A stretch of 64,000 nt of DNA from Vagococcus fessus (GTDB taxonomy: Bacteria; Bacillota; Bacilli; Lactobacillales; Vagococcaceae). Location: contig NZ_NGJY01000001.1 in the NCBI RefSeq assembly GCF_003987565.1, forward strand, positions 186,001 through 250,000, written 5' to 3'. Every line of letters starts with the position of its first letter. Position 1 is the stretch's first letter. Positions 17,926 through 26,201 of this stretch are shown in pieces. Under the pieces are notes generated by a model that had not been told where the DNA came from, did no database searches, and worked only from the letters and a program-made list of their open reading frames with translations. The translations under genes were made by a program, and so were the position numbers.

Positions 17926-19378
17926 AGAGAAAATGTCAGAGGTTGAAGTACCGACAGAAGCATTGGAAAAAGCAGTCAAACAAGGGATTGAGCGAGCTCA
18001 ACAAGAAAAGACTGGGAGCGTCAAAAAAGGAATCAGCAAGAAAGGAAAAGTCTTACTGTCACTTGTAGCAGCAGGCATCTTATTTGTTGGCTCGGGTTAT
18101 CTGATTCCATCTTTAGGAGAGGTTTATGCCGACATTCCATTTGTAGGGAAATTATTTCAAAGATTTGACCCAGATATAAACCTTGCAAGTACCTCTTTAT
18201 CAGAATTGGATTTAATTGAGCCATTAGAAACTGACGGTTTAACGGTGCATATTGTTGGCAGTTATTATGATGCTGGTAAAATAGATATTGTGTATCAAAT
18301 AACTTCAACAGATAGAGATAAGAAACCAGATGAAAAAGACTTAAAGTTAGGAGTTGATGTTGAAGAATCATCACTTATTAAGGGAAATGATGTAAGTAAT
18401 GATATGCGTGAATCAGAAGATGGAGGGGCATTATTTGATGGGAAGTTAACGATAGATTTATCTAAGGATGAAATACCTGATAATTTGATTGTTCCTTTAA
18501 TTGTTTACACTGATGGTAGTAAGAAAAAAATTAATGTTCCTGTTGAAAAAGTTGTAAGTCAAGCATTACCATCGGGTTATTCAGTAAGGACTGAAACAGA
18601 GGAAGGTCCTTATACGGCAACTATCACTAAAGTATTAAAAGGTGAGTCACGCACCATGATTGATTATAAAATTGAACAACCGAAAGGAACAAGTGTTGGC
18701 GCGAGTTGGGCATGGTTTATGGGAAAAGATAAGAATGGGCAAGAGGTGGAATGGCCTATTTATTCAACTGGAGCTCTTGTAAAAGTAGAAAAATCTTCAA
18801 CTAGTGATATCAGTAGTTACCGTGCTATTTTGCCAAACCGCTACTTTGATAATGAAGGCGAGGAAGAAAATGTACTAGGAACTATTTCTGTTAAGTTTGA
18901 TATCGCAAATGCACCAAAGAATAAGCCTGTAGTAGCAGTCAAAGATAACTTTCCCCGTGTTCTTCAAGCGAAAGATGAACGCTTTACGATGGAAGTTATG
19001 GATGTGACTGAAGCGGAAAATAAAATTGTAATGTCTGTGACATTTCCAAATTTATCGGAGGATTATAGCAAAGAAGATTTAGAACAAAGTTTAGTAGCCT
19101 TTACGTTAGGGAATAAAGGATATGTTTCCAGCAATACTATCCCAGAGGAGTATTTTTCTGATCCAACAACATTCTTACACAAAGAACCAGTTGTAACGGA
19201 TGTTCACTTTGAGCAAGGTCAAGGCTGGTTGGGAACTGTTAGTTTTGATCTAAAAAAACTCCATGGATTTGGAAAAAATAAACACCCTAAATACGATCGA
19301 GATCAAGCTTATATAGGTGGAAATATTAGTAGTCAGAACGTTAGCTTAGGTAATTTAGAATTAGATTTAGGAGAATAA
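17903..19378 (+). CDS. DUF4179 anti-sigma-type membrane protein
   Basis: This 491-residue protein has a short cytoplasmic N-terminus (about 1-48), one membrane span (KVLLSLVAAGILFVGSGYLI, about 49-69) and a long extracellular part rich in beta strands. The SLGEVYADIPFVGKLFQRF stretch after the span is typical of DUF4179 proteins, which pair with ECF sigma factors and hold them at the membrane. It overlaps the sigma gene, supporting a sigma/anti-sigma pair. RBS AAGGAGGG. A terminator follows. Confidence 0.85.
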   Translation: MMNDKQIKEKMSEVEVPTEALEKAVKQGIERAQQEKTGSVKKGISKKGKVLLSLVAAGILFVGSGYLIPSLGEVYADIPFVGKLFQRFDPDINLASTSLSELDLIEPLETDGLTVHIVGSYYDAGKIDIVYQITSTDRDKKPDEKDLKLGVDVEESSLIKGNDVSNDMRESEDGGALFDGKLTIDLSKDEIPDNLIVPLIVYTDGSKKKINVPVEKVVSQALPSGYSVRTETEEGPYTATITKVLKGESRTMIDYKIEQPKGTSVGASWAWFMGKDKNGQEVEWPIYSTGALVKVEKSSTSDISSYRAILPNRYFDNEGEEENVLGTISVKFDIANAPKNKPVVAVKDNFPRVLQAKDERFTMEVMDVTEAENKIVMSVTFPNLSEDYSKEDLEQSLVAFTLGNKGYVSSNTIPEEYFSDPTTFLHKEPVVTDVHFEQGQGWLGTVSFDLKKLHGFGKNKHPKYDRDQAYIGGNISSQNVSLGNLELDLGE

Positions 19379-19380
19379 GT

Positions 19381-19415
19381 AAAAGCCACTACTAATAATA
19401 GTAGTGGCTTTTTCT
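19381..19415. terminator. Terminator, stem shared with the one at 20.44 kb
   Basis: AAAGCCACTACT and AGTAGTGGCTTT form a 12-bp stem with flanking A and T tracts. The identical stem recurs at 20435-20466 with a different loop. Confidence 0.85.
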
Positions 19416-19434
19416 GATGAAATATTTTAAAATA

Positions 19435-19629
19435 TTAGTAAAAAATTTTAGAATTATGACCTTTTCCACACCAATTTCCGTATGAACCGATTGGAAATAA
19501 AGCTCTTAGTTTTTCCAGCAGTTTATCGTCTGTGTGAGTAGTAATCATTGAATGAGAAATATAATTAAATTGTTTTCCCATATAAATAATCTCTGATTCA
19601 CCTTCTGATTCAGCTTTTTCATTATTCAT
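19435..19629 (-). pseudogene. Possible truncated phospholipase A2-like/unknown small ORF
   Basis: This 64-residue ORF ends FPIGSYGNWCGKGHNSKIFY. The YGNWCGxGH stretch resembles the calcium-binding loop of small bacterial phospholipase A2-like domains. Those continue with a D-x-C-C-x-x-H-D helix that is missing here, because a stop follows at once. No ribosome site is visible before the ATG. It is most simply read as a fragment on an inserted segment; a genuine short protein cannot be excluded. Confidence 0.35.
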
Positions 19630-19775
19630 GATTATCTTGCATTATTTTTAAAGCGCCTCTGAACTCGCTATAACATACTTTCTATAAAAAATAATTTAAA
19701 CTCACTACCTGTATGTTACAGAAGGGATTATGTCGTACGAATAGAATAGCTTAAAAAAATAATACGTTATATAAC

Positions 19776-20192
19776 TTATGGTCCGAATCCGTAATATAGA
19801 GTAACAAAAACGTACGCAAATAAATAGAAAACACTGGCAAATAAAATAATAAAAAAGGTACTTGCAACACCTCTAGTTATGTTATCAATTGTATTCTTTT
19901 TGAAAAAAGAAAGAGTTCTAACGTTTATTGCAATGAATATGGGGGCGACAAGTAAACAGTAAGAGTATTCAATCACTGTTAAAAACTGCATGTACAAAGG
20001 CATATTTTCTCCTCCACTGACTCCTTGTAATTTTGATCTTGTGAACAGCCAATAGACTAGGAACAAACATTGCATTACAATGCCATAAATTATAAATGGC
20101 TTAAACATCCTTGTTCTAAAAGTAACTACACCAATAAGCAGAAGATAAATTCCAGCTAATATATAAGGTAACCAAATTGAATTGCCTATCAT
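19776..20192 (-). CDS. Hypothetical membrane protein, four spans
   Basis: This 138-residue protein has four hydrophobic segments (about 8-25, 33-50, 66-86 and 107-133). A perfect GAGGAGGAATT site precedes the ATG, so it is very probably expressed. I recognise no family. It lies on a ~1-kb segment bounded by two copies of the same terminator stem, pointing to recent insertion between the DUF4179 gene and yajQ. Confidence 0.6.
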   Translation of the reverse strand: MIGNSIWLPYILAGIYLLLIGVVTFRTRMFKPFIIYGIVMQCLFLVYWLFTRSKLQGVSGGENMPLYMQFLTVIEYSYCLLVAPIFIAINVRTLSFFKKNTIDNITRGVASTFFIILFASVFYLFAYVFVTLYYGFGP

Positions 20193-20434
20193 AATAATTC
20201 CTCCTCAATTGTAAACTGATGGTTTGTCAAGTATAGCATGTATATTTATTGATTAAGCTTAATATTCTATTATCTTTTCAGATAGACAGATTACAGAGAA
20301 AAACAAGAAAATATAAACGTCCTCCAGCTTTCATCATTTTTGCTAATTATTTTTATAGTTAGACAAGCCAAAGTAAGCCCAATTTTCATGTGTATTTTTT
20401 CGTTCCCAACGAGTGTCTAATCTCCTCACAGTCT
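20193..20434. other. Intergenic region, nothing assigned
   Basis: AT-rich sequence between the membrane protein start and the yajQ terminator. It must hold the minus-strand promoter of the membrane protein, but I see no clear -35/-10 pair, ORF or structured RNA. Confidence 0.4.
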
Positions 20435-20466
20435 AAAGCCACTACTTTTAGTAGTAGTGGCTTTAT
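20435..20466. terminator. yajQ terminator
   Basis: AAAGCCACTACT and AGTAGTGGCTTT stem around TTTAGT; the stem is identical to 19381-19413. It terminates minus-strand yajQ transcription. Confidence 0.8.
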
Positions 20467-20510
20467 TTGAGGTTTCATGATAGGTTAAGTCCTAATAGGA
20501 GGACTTTTAT

Positions 20511-21002
20511 TTATCTGAAATTAGTGAATTGTAATTCGATTGGTAGTGTTAAGTCACGTGTTAATTTAATAACAGCTTGCAAGTCATCACGGCTCTTACC
20601 TGTAACACGAATTTGTTCATCTTGGATGGTTGCTTTGACTTTTAGTTTTGAGTCTTTAATCGCTTTGATGATTTTTTTAGAATTGTCGCGGTCAATCCCA
20701 CTCACTAAGTCACCATATTGACGAGCATTTCCGCCAAGTGCGTGTTCGCTATCAGTAAATTGAATGTTTTTAATCGGCACATTGTGTTTGACTAATTTGC
20801 TAAATAAAACATCCTTTACTTGTTCAACTTTGTAGTCATCTTCAGCCACTAATAATAGTTTACCGTTTTCTAATGACATGCTGGCGATTGATCCTTTAAA
20901 ATCAAAACGGTTTTTTATTTCTTTTGTTGCCACTTGTAGGGCATTTTTTACATCTTCTTCGTTAATTTCTGAAATGATATCAAAACTTGGGTCTTTTGCC
21001 AT
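20511..21002 (-). CDS. yajQ: YajQ family nucleotide-binding protein
   Basis: This 163-residue protein starts MAKDPSFDIISEIN and keeps the family blocks NRFDFKGS (about 31-38), LGGNARQYGDLVSGID, VKATIQDEQIRVTGKSRDDLQ and the ending LPIELQFTNFR. The fold is a pair of ferredoxin-like domains. Homologs bind RNA, and in some proteobacteria cyclic di-GMP; the role in Firmicutes is unclear. AGGAGGAAT precedes the start. It is convergent with the sigma/DUF4179 operon across the inserted segment. Confidence 0.95.
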   Translation of the reverse strand: MAKDPSFDIISEINEEDVKNALQVATKEIKNRFDFKGSIASMSLENGKLLLVAEDDYKVEQVKDVLFSKLVKHNVPIKNIQFTDSEHALGGNARQYGDLVSGIDRDNSKKIIKAIKDSKLKVKATIQDEQIRVTGKSRDDLQAVIKLTRDLTLPIELQFTNFR

Positions 21003-21201
21003 GTTTTATTCCTCCTAAAACGCTACTCAATCGTGCGTTACTATTTAAGTGTAAACGTACTCATACTATACCATGAATAGAAGAGACAAGAAAGTATGTA
21101 AAATAACGGTAAAAACGATTAAAAAAGCTTTATTTAAACAGAATAAACTGCTATTCTATCTAATGGAGAACAAAATGATGACAGAACGAAGGAGGAACGT
21201 T

Positions 21202-22107
21202 ATGCAAACAAATTTAAAATGGACGTTTAAGAACGAATTATTAACGAAGTTAATTGTAGTAGTCGTAACAGGTATTTTAGCGGCTGTTTCATTAAATATA
21301 TTTTTAATACCAGCCAATGTATTTTCAGCAGGACTTAACGGAGTTGCGCAATTAGTCTCGGGGGCATTTGATATGTACTTAGGGATGACGATCAATACTG
21401 GGATATTGATTTTTGTACTGAATATTCCCATCTTTTTAATCAGTTGGTTGAAATTAGGTAAAGAGGCAACGGTCTACAGTTTCTTAACAGTAGTCTCAAT
21501 GTCAGTCTTTACAATGATTATTCCACAATATTCTATAACAGATAATGTGTTATTAAATACAGTAGCCGGTGGTGTAGTAGTAGGTCTAGGTGCAGGACTT
21601 TGTCTTGTTTTCGGATTTACAACAGGTGGACTTGATATTATCGCATTAGTCGTAGCAAAAACAACAGGTAAAACAGTCGGAAGTCTTTTGTTCTTACAAA
21701 ACTTATTAATTATCCTAGTGTCAGGTTTGATGTACGATTGGGAAACAGCATTATATACTATTATTTCTATTTTCTGCTTAACGCAAATCGTAGACAAGAT
21801 GCATACAGGAAGCCAAAAAATGACAGCCTTTATTATCTCTAGTAAATCTGATGAGATTAAAGCCGCTATTCATTCAGCGATTCCTCGTGGCATGACATTA
21901 TTACCAGGACGTGGTGGTTTTACAAATCAAGAAAATACAGTCATCATGATGGTTGTAAGCAAGTACGAATTATATGATTTAGAAAAATTAGTTTATGAAA
22001 TTGATGAAAAAGCCTTCGTTAACATTGTGCCAACGCAAAGTGTTATGGGACAATTCTTAAATGAAGATGAGCAACGTGAGCATCGTAAAGCGTTACAAAC
22101 AAAATAA
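21202..22107 (+). CDS. YitT-family membrane protein (DUF161/DUF2179)
   Basis: ATG 21202 has GAAGGAGG eight bases upstream; a longer upstream frame has no ribosome site. The 301-residue product has five or six membrane segments in the first 200 residues (YitT_membrane) with AGLNGVAQLVSG and FGFTTGGLDIIA. A C-terminal DUF2179 domain follows (TAFIISSKSDEIKAAIHSAI, GRGGFTNQENTVIMMVV). The family is widespread in Firmicutes; transport or sensing is assumed but unproven. A weak hairpin with a T run follows. Confidence 0.92.
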   Translation: MQTNLKWTFKNELLTKLIVVVVTGILAAVSLNIFLIPANVFSAGLNGVAQLVSGAFDMYLGMTINTGILIFVLNIPIFLISWLKLGKEATVYSFLTVVSMSVFTMIIPQYSITDNVLLNTVAGGVVVGLGAGLCLVFGFTTGGLDIIALVVAKTTGKTVGSLLFLQNLLIILVSGLMYDWETALYTIISIFCLTQIVDKMHTGSQKMTAFIISSKSDEIKAAIHSAIPRGMTLLPGRGGFTNQENTVIMMVVSKYELYDLEKLVYEIDEKAFVNIVPTQSVMGQFLNEDEQREHRKALQTK

Positions 22108-22117
22108 ATTGTAAAGA

Positions 22118-22150
22118 GTGGGACTATAAAAGGTCACTGCTCTTTTTTTA
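22118..22150 (+). terminator. Terminator after the YitT-family gene
   Basis: AGAGTGGGACT and GGTCACTGCTCT form an imperfect stem followed by seven T. Confidence 0.65.
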
Positions 22151-22239
22151 TAGCGGTTCTCAAGACTTTCTCATTTACAAACGCTAGTGTAACGGTTATT
22201 ATAGATGAAGAATATAGGATAATTAAGGAGGCAACTGAC

Positions 22240-22578
22240 GTGAGCGAAGTAAACGAGTGGTCAGCTGAAGAAATAGAAGAAATCCAAGGTAGAATTGTAA
22301 CAGCCCTAGAAACAGTAGTCGATCCAGAATTAGGAATCGATATTGTAAACTTAGGTCTTATTTATGAAGTAGAATTAGCAAAAGATGGTTTCTGTACAAT
22401 CAAAATGACTCTAACAACAATGGGATGCCCATTAGCAGATGTAATTACAGACGATATCCATAAAGCCCTAAAAGACGTACCAGAAGTGACAGATTCAGAA
22501 GTGAAGCTAGTATGGTACCCAGCGTGGACAACAGATAGAATGAGCAGATATGCACGTATTGCTTTAGGGATTAGATAA
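22240..22578 (+). CDS. MIP18/DUF59 (SufT-like) iron-sulfur assembly factor
   Basis: The GTG start follows AAGGAGG. The 112-residue protein has VVDPELGIDIVNLGLIYEV (about 28-46) and TLTTMGCPLADVI (about 66-78) with the conserved cysteine, the core of DUF59/MIP18 proteins. It ends WYPAWTTDRMSRYARIALGI. Relatives help mature iron-sulfur proteins. The last 77 bases of the gene, including the stop, are repeated 1.7 kb downstream (24220-24296), so the gene's 3' end has been used as an insertion point. Confidence 0.9.
   Translation: MSEVNEWSAEEIEEIQGRIVTALETVVDPELGIDIVNLGLIYEVELAKDGFCTIKMTLTTMGCPLADVITDDIHKALKDVPEVTDSEVKLVWYPAWTTDRMSRYARIALGIR
22502..22578 (+). repeat. Direct repeat, left copy (SufT-like gene 3' end)
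   Basis: These 77 bases match 24220-24296 with three mismatches. This copy completes the functional gene. Confidence 0.9.
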
Positions 22579-22597
22579 GGTTTACTAAATTAAGATT

Positions 22598-22640
22598 AAA
22601 CTCTTTCACTAGCTAATCAGTTGGTGGAAGAGTTTTTTTT
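22598..22640 (+). terminator. Terminator after the SufT-like gene
   Basis: AAACTCTTTCAC and GTGGAAGAGTTT stem followed by a T run. It differs from the terminator after the second 3'-end copy. Confidence 0.75.
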
Positions 22641-22879
22641 GTGTTAAAGAGTAAGTTTGATTTGATGAAGTATAAAAAAATAAAAGTACCAAATTTTAAT
22701 GAGTTAGGTTGTAAAAACAATAATAGTACAAATATAAAAAGATACTTAACTATCTTGTAGTCAATGATATAATTACATTGTATGAATTAGATAAATTTTG
22801 ATGGAATGATAAATAGATTTATTGATATTTTCTAAACAAACAAAACGAGTTTATAAAAAAATATTAAAGAGGTGCATAT

Positions 22880-24205
22880 ATGGGGTTGTTAGATTTTTTG
22901 AAAGTAAATGATTATAAAAAAGAATTAGAAGTATTAAAAGACGATTTTTCAAAAATGAAAAACAAGAAATTATCAGTAGAGCAAATGACAGTTTTGGAAT
23001 TAGAAGAAGAGACTCTAAGACAAAGAAATGATTTAAAAATACTTGAAGAGAAAATAAAATCAAAGCAAATACAATATTGTGAAATTGAAAAAGAAGTGAA
23101 TAAAAAAAGAGATGAAATTGATATATTACAATCAAAAGTTATTGTATTAGAAGAGGACATATTAATGGAATCATTCGGTTTATACGTTCCAAAATATGAT
23201 TTTGCAAGCTCATTGGGCTATAAAGATAAGTTGGCTGATATTAGATTAGACCAAAAACAGATGATTAAGGACAAAAGTGCAGTGGATTATTTCGATAATT
23301 GGACAGTTGATGGGAGTAAAGCTAAAGGAAGAAAAATGTCTAATGATAACATAAAGCAGATTCTAAGATCTTTTAATAATGAATGTGAAGCATCAATAAA
23401 TAAAGTGAAATATAGTAATATTCAATCGATTGAAAAAAGAATAGTAAAGTCTTTTGAACAACTGAACAAGATAAATGAATCAAATAGGTTATCGCTGACA
23501 AATGAATTTTTAAACTTAAAATTAAACGAGTTATATTTAGCTTATGAATACGAACGAAAAAAACAAGACGAGAAGGAAGAACTTAGAGAACAACGTGAAC
23601 GAGAAAGAGAAGAGAAGGCCTTGCAAAAAGAAATTCAAAATAAAAAGAAATTGATTGACAAAGATATTAAACACTATCAAAATTTAATCGATGAATTAAA
23701 TAAAAAAATTGAATTATCAAATTCTGATGAAGAAAAGGAATTAATTCAGCAACAAATTACAGACATTGGTATGAAGTCAAAAGAGAGACAAGAAGAAAAA
23801 GAAGAGCTAGATTATAGAACAGCCCATGCATCTGCGGGATATGTCTATATAATTAGTAATATTGGTGCATTTGGTAAGGATGTTGTAAAAATTGGAGTAA
23901 CAAGAAGAATGGACCCGTTAGAAAGAATAAGTGAATTGAGTAGTGCATCAGTACCCTTTAAATTTGATGTACACGCTCTAATATTTAGCTATGATGCATA
24001 TAAACTTGAAACAGAATTACATAAATATTTTGATTCTTATAGAATAAATAAAGTTAATAATCGTAAAGAGTTCTTTAGAGTACCCATTGAAAATATTAAG
24101 GAAAAATTGAAAGATTATGGAGAATTAACTATAGACTTTAGAGAAACTGTAGATGCTGAAGAATATCGTGAATCAGAGTCCTTGAATACTAAAAAAGAAA
24201 AGTAG
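22880..24205 (+). CDS. DUF4041 plus GIY-YIG (T5orf172/MUG113) domain protein
   Basis: This 441-residue protein starts after AAAGAGGTG. An N-terminal coiled coil (about 10-95) is followed by the DUF4041-like block (FGLYVPKYDFASSLGYKDKL, about 99-118) and a long charged helix (about 210-315). At the end is a GIY-YIG-type T5orf172 domain (YVYIISNIGAFGKDVVKIGVT, RMDPLERISELSSASVPFKF, then ETELHKYFDSYRIN and NRKEFFRV). The arrangement is found in phages and accessory regions; the GIY-YIG-like domain suggests DNA cleavage or binding. The gene is very AT-rich and lies between direct repeats of the SufT-like gene's 3' end. Confidence 0.82.
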   Translation: MGLLDFLKVNDYKKELEVLKDDFSKMKNKKLSVEQMTVLELEEETLRQRNDLKILEEKIKSKQIQYCEIEKEVNKKRDEIDILQSKVIVLEEDILMESFGLYVPKYDFASSLGYKDKLADIRLDQKQMIKDKSAVDYFDNWTVDGSKAKGRKMSNDNIKQILRSFNNECEASINKVKYSNIQSIEKRIVKSFEQLNKINESNRLSLTNEFLNLKLNELYLAYEYERKKQDEKEELREQREREREEKALQKEIQNKKKLIDKDIKHYQNLIDELNKKIELSNSDEEKELIQQQITDIGMKSKERQEEKEELDYRTAHASAGYVYIISNIGAFGKDVVKIGVTRRMDPLERISELSSASVPFKFDVHALIFSYDAYKLETELHKYFDSYRINKVNNRKEFFRVPIENIKEKLKDYGELTIDFRETVDAEEYRESESLNTKKEK

Positions 24206-24219
24206 TGAAGTTTTATAAA

Positions 24220-24296
24220 TGAAACTAGTATGGTACCCAGCGTGGACAATAGATAGAATGAGCAGATATGCACGTATCGCTTTAGGGATTAGATAA
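24220..24296 (+). repeat. Direct repeat, right copy (SufT-like gene 3' end)
   Basis: 74 of 77 bases match 22502-22578, including the stop codon. It probably marks the right end of the inserted segment carrying the DUF4041 gene. Confidence 0.88.
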
Positions 24297-24302
24297 TCAA
24301 AT

Positions 24303-24347
24303 AAAAGGCGGTCTAACTTTTTAACTAAAGTTAGACCGCCTTTTATT
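24303..24347. terminator. Strong terminator after the duplicated 3' end
   Basis: A perfect 18-bp stem (24303-24320 with 24327-24344) with flanking A and T tracts. It is likely the ancestral terminator of the SufT-like gene. Confidence 0.85.
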
Positions 24348-24349
24348 TA

Positions 24350-24382
24350 GCTGTTCTGCTATCAAAAAATGACAAAAAATAA
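24350..24382 (+). pseudogene. Type I toxin remnant (last 10 codons)
   Basis: The frame reads AVLLSKNDKK-stop, matching the C-terminus of the holin-like toxins (LVVLISKNDKKK). The rest of the toxin gene and its promoter are absent. The antisense promoter downstream is intact. Confidence 0.7.
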
Positions 24383-24453
24383 CTAAGCCTTAACTTTACC
24401 CAGTTAATTGGCTTTGGGAAAAGAAATCATGTTTCCGCATGTTTCTCTTTCAA
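24370..24453 (-). ncRNA. Orphan antitoxin RNA next to a toxin remnant (copy E)
   Basis: On the minus strand TTGAAT (24487-24482) and TATAAT (24464-24459) are 17 bp apart, as in the four complete TA copies. The RNA would cover the hairpin after the toxin remnant. Keeping only the antitoxin half could silence related toxins in trans (inference). The ends are approximate. Confidence 0.5.
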
Positions 24454-24735
24454 TTCGGATTATACGCCAATATATTTTGAGATTCAAGTAAAATAATCAA
24501 AAAAACACACTATAAATAGACAGGAGTAGCTATAAATTTAAAAGTGATAAATTGTGATGTTATTTAAAAATAAATGTTGGAGAAAGTAATACTTTAGATA
24601 AAGAAATCAGAAGATGAACTAGCCTTTAAACATTGTTATATCAATGTTTGTTCGCTTTTTTTATTTATAAGAAGTGCTATAATGATCGGGTAAAGAAGTT
24701 AGGATGGTGGCTATCTTAGAGTGGAGGTGGTGCTT

Positions 24736-24879
24736 ATGAAAATAAGTGCTGAAATCTATGAAAGGAGAGGCCTTTTGTCTGCGTTAGATACGATTAATTT
24801 AATCATAAATATAGGGAAGTATACTATAGCCGTGATTACATTAGTCGTGCTGATATCAAAAAACGACAAAAAAAAATAA
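24736..24879 (+). CDS. Type I toxin peptide, holin-like (copy B)
   Basis: 47 residues starting MKISAEIYERRGLLSALDTI, with a hydrophobic stretch (NLIINIGKYTIAVITLVVLI) and the charged end SKNDKKK. GGAGGTGG precedes the ATG. A second site, GGAGAGG, precedes an internal in-frame TTG at codon 14 that would yield a 34-residue toxin. It is a single-span membrane peptide of the holin-like/TxpA type. Copies C and D differ by very few residues. Confidence 0.8.
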   Translation: MKISAEIYERRGLLSALDTINLIINIGKYTIAVITLVVLISKNDKKK

Positions 24880-24990
24880 CCAATCCTTAACTTTGACCGG
24901 TTAATTGATTATTTTTTTTTTGATTAACAACGTCACCATCTTAATGGCTTTACGACTAGAGAATCATGTTTATACATGGTTCTCTTTTCA
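24870..24990 (-). ncRNA. Predicted antisense antitoxin RNA (copy B)
   Basis: Minus-strand TTGAAA (25025-25020) and TATAAT (25002-24997) with a 17-bp spacer drive transcription towards the toxin's 3' end. The RNA overlaps the AATAACCAAT/ATTGATTATT hairpin. The ends are approximate. Confidence 0.65.
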
Positions 24991-25241
24991 ATTTGGATTA
25001 TACGCTAGATGGCTGGAAGTTTCAAATACAATTTATTTATTTATCTATTTAATTATATGGATGGTACCTATAATGAAACTAAAAAAAGATACTATGACTA
25101 TCAATAAAACTCTTCGGTAATTTATTAGTTTTTTGATGAGTTACTATAGGTATTAAGATGGTTAGGATTAAGTAAAAATTGCTAAGGGCTATGTTATACT
25201 AAGAAAAAGACAACTATGGTTTGGAAAGAGGGAATTAATAG

Positions 25242-25490
25242 ATGAAATTAAGTAATGGATGGAAAATAGACTATGGAAATGATGATTCTAAGTTTAAATT
25301 ATTCTCAAATACAGAAAATGAAAATGAATATATTGTTAGAGGTAGTCTGGAAAACGGACCAATCATTTCATTTATATTGTCAGAGAATTCTATAGAGATA
25401 TTAGAGACTGCGTGGCAAATAGCATCAGTAAACGTTAATTGGGCCAAAAAAGTCATTACTTTAAATGAGTATGAAGAAAGTGATGATTAA
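25242..25490 (+). CDS. Hypothetical 82-residue soluble protein
   Basis: ATG 25242 follows GAGGG. The product starts MKLSNGWKIDYGNDDSKFKL and is acidic, with mixed strands and helices and no membrane span. I recognise no family. It stands alone between TA copies B and C, like a cargo gene. A possible -10 (TATACT) lies about 45 bases upstream. Confidence 0.55.
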   Translation: MKLSNGWKIDYGNDDSKFKLFSNTENENEYIVRGSLENGPIISFILSENSIEILETAWQIASVNVNWAKKVITLNEYEESDD

Positions 25491-25717
25491 GAAATAAGAA
25501 ACCATTACTTAATTTTTTGTTATTTAAAAAAAGTTACAGTTGATACGACTCCATAATAATGTCTGATTTTAAAGAAATTTGAGGGGTATCTAGTAATAAA
25601 AAAGCGAACAAACACTGTTATATCAATGTTTGTTCGCTTTTTTTATTTATAAGAAGTGCTATAATTGTCGGGTAAAGAAGTTAGGATGGTGGCTATCTTG
25701 GAGTGGAGGTGGTGCTT

Positions 25718-25861
25718 ATGAAAATAAGTGCTGAAATCTATGAAAGGAGAGGCCTTTTGTCTGCGTTAGATACGATTAATCTAATCATAAATATAGGGAA
25801 GTATACTATAGCTGTGATTACATTAGTCGTGCTGATATCAAAAAATGACAAAAAAAAATAA
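25718..25861 (+). CDS. Type I toxin peptide, holin-like (copy C)
   Basis: 47 codons; the peptide is the same as in copy B by my reading, with only silent or near-silent base changes (MKISAEIYERRGLLS... ending SKNDKKK). It keeps both ribosome sites, GGAGGTGG before ATG and GGAGAGG before the internal TTG. One membrane span. It is expressed from an extended -10 promoter and opposed by the antisense RNA from 25978-26006. Confidence 0.8.
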   Translation: MKISAEIYERRGLLSALDTINLIINIGKYTIAVITLVVLISKNDKKK

Positions 25862-25971
25862 CCAATCCTTAACTTTGGCGAGTTAATTGGTTATTTTTTT
25901 TTGATTAACAACGTCACCATCTTAATGGCTTTACGACTAGAGAATCATGTTTATACATGGTTCTCTTTTCA
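25850..25971 (-). ncRNA. Predicted antisense antitoxin RNA (copy C)
   Basis: Minus-strand TTGAAA (26006-26001) and TATAAT (25983-25978), spacer 17 bp. It overlaps the perfect AATAACCAAT/ATTGGTTATT hairpin after the toxin. The ends are approximate. Confidence 0.65.
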
Positions 25972-26201
25972 ATTTGGATTATACGCTAGATAGTTGGAAG
26001 TTTCAAATCGAATTTATTATTTTCTGTATAATGATAATGTTTGAAAAAAAGTGTATCAATTCCATACTCATCTTAGATAGAATATGAGTCCTTTTAAATT
26101 GATCTTAAAACTAAGTCTAAAGACTGAGATCAATAAAGACTATAGAAGCATTTATTTTTTTGGTCATATTGTTTAGAATTAGATATATAAAGGGTAATAT
26201 T

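Larger units (their letters stand above)
24630..25027 (+). repeat. Type I TA repeat unit, copy B
   Basis: This unit is near-identical to 25592-26008 and 26836-27253. It contains a hairpin (left arm diverged in this copy), an extended -10 promoter (TGCTATAAT, -10 at 24678-24683), the toxin ORF, a shared terminator hairpin and a minus-strand antitoxin promoter. Confidence 0.85.
25592..26008 (+). repeat. Type I TA repeat unit, copy C
   Basis: About 417 bp, nearly identical to copy D from AGTAATAAAAAAGCGAAC to the antitoxin -35. It includes the GCGAAC/GTTCGC hairpin, promoter (-10 at 25660-25665), toxin, hairpin and antitoxin promoter. Confidence 0.88.

Noticed and set aside
18033-18374. 113-codon minus-strand ORF inside the DUF4179 gene
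   Set aside because: A shadow opposite a well-supported gene, with no ribosome site or recognisable domain.
22502-24296. Insertion sequence or transposon
   Set aside because: There are direct repeats, but no transposase, terminal inverted repeats or short target duplication; the repeat is a gene end instead.
24905-25120. 71-codon plus-strand ORF after TA copy B
   Set aside because: It runs through the terminator hairpin and the antitoxin RNA promoter, has no ribosome site and is not kept in copies C and D.
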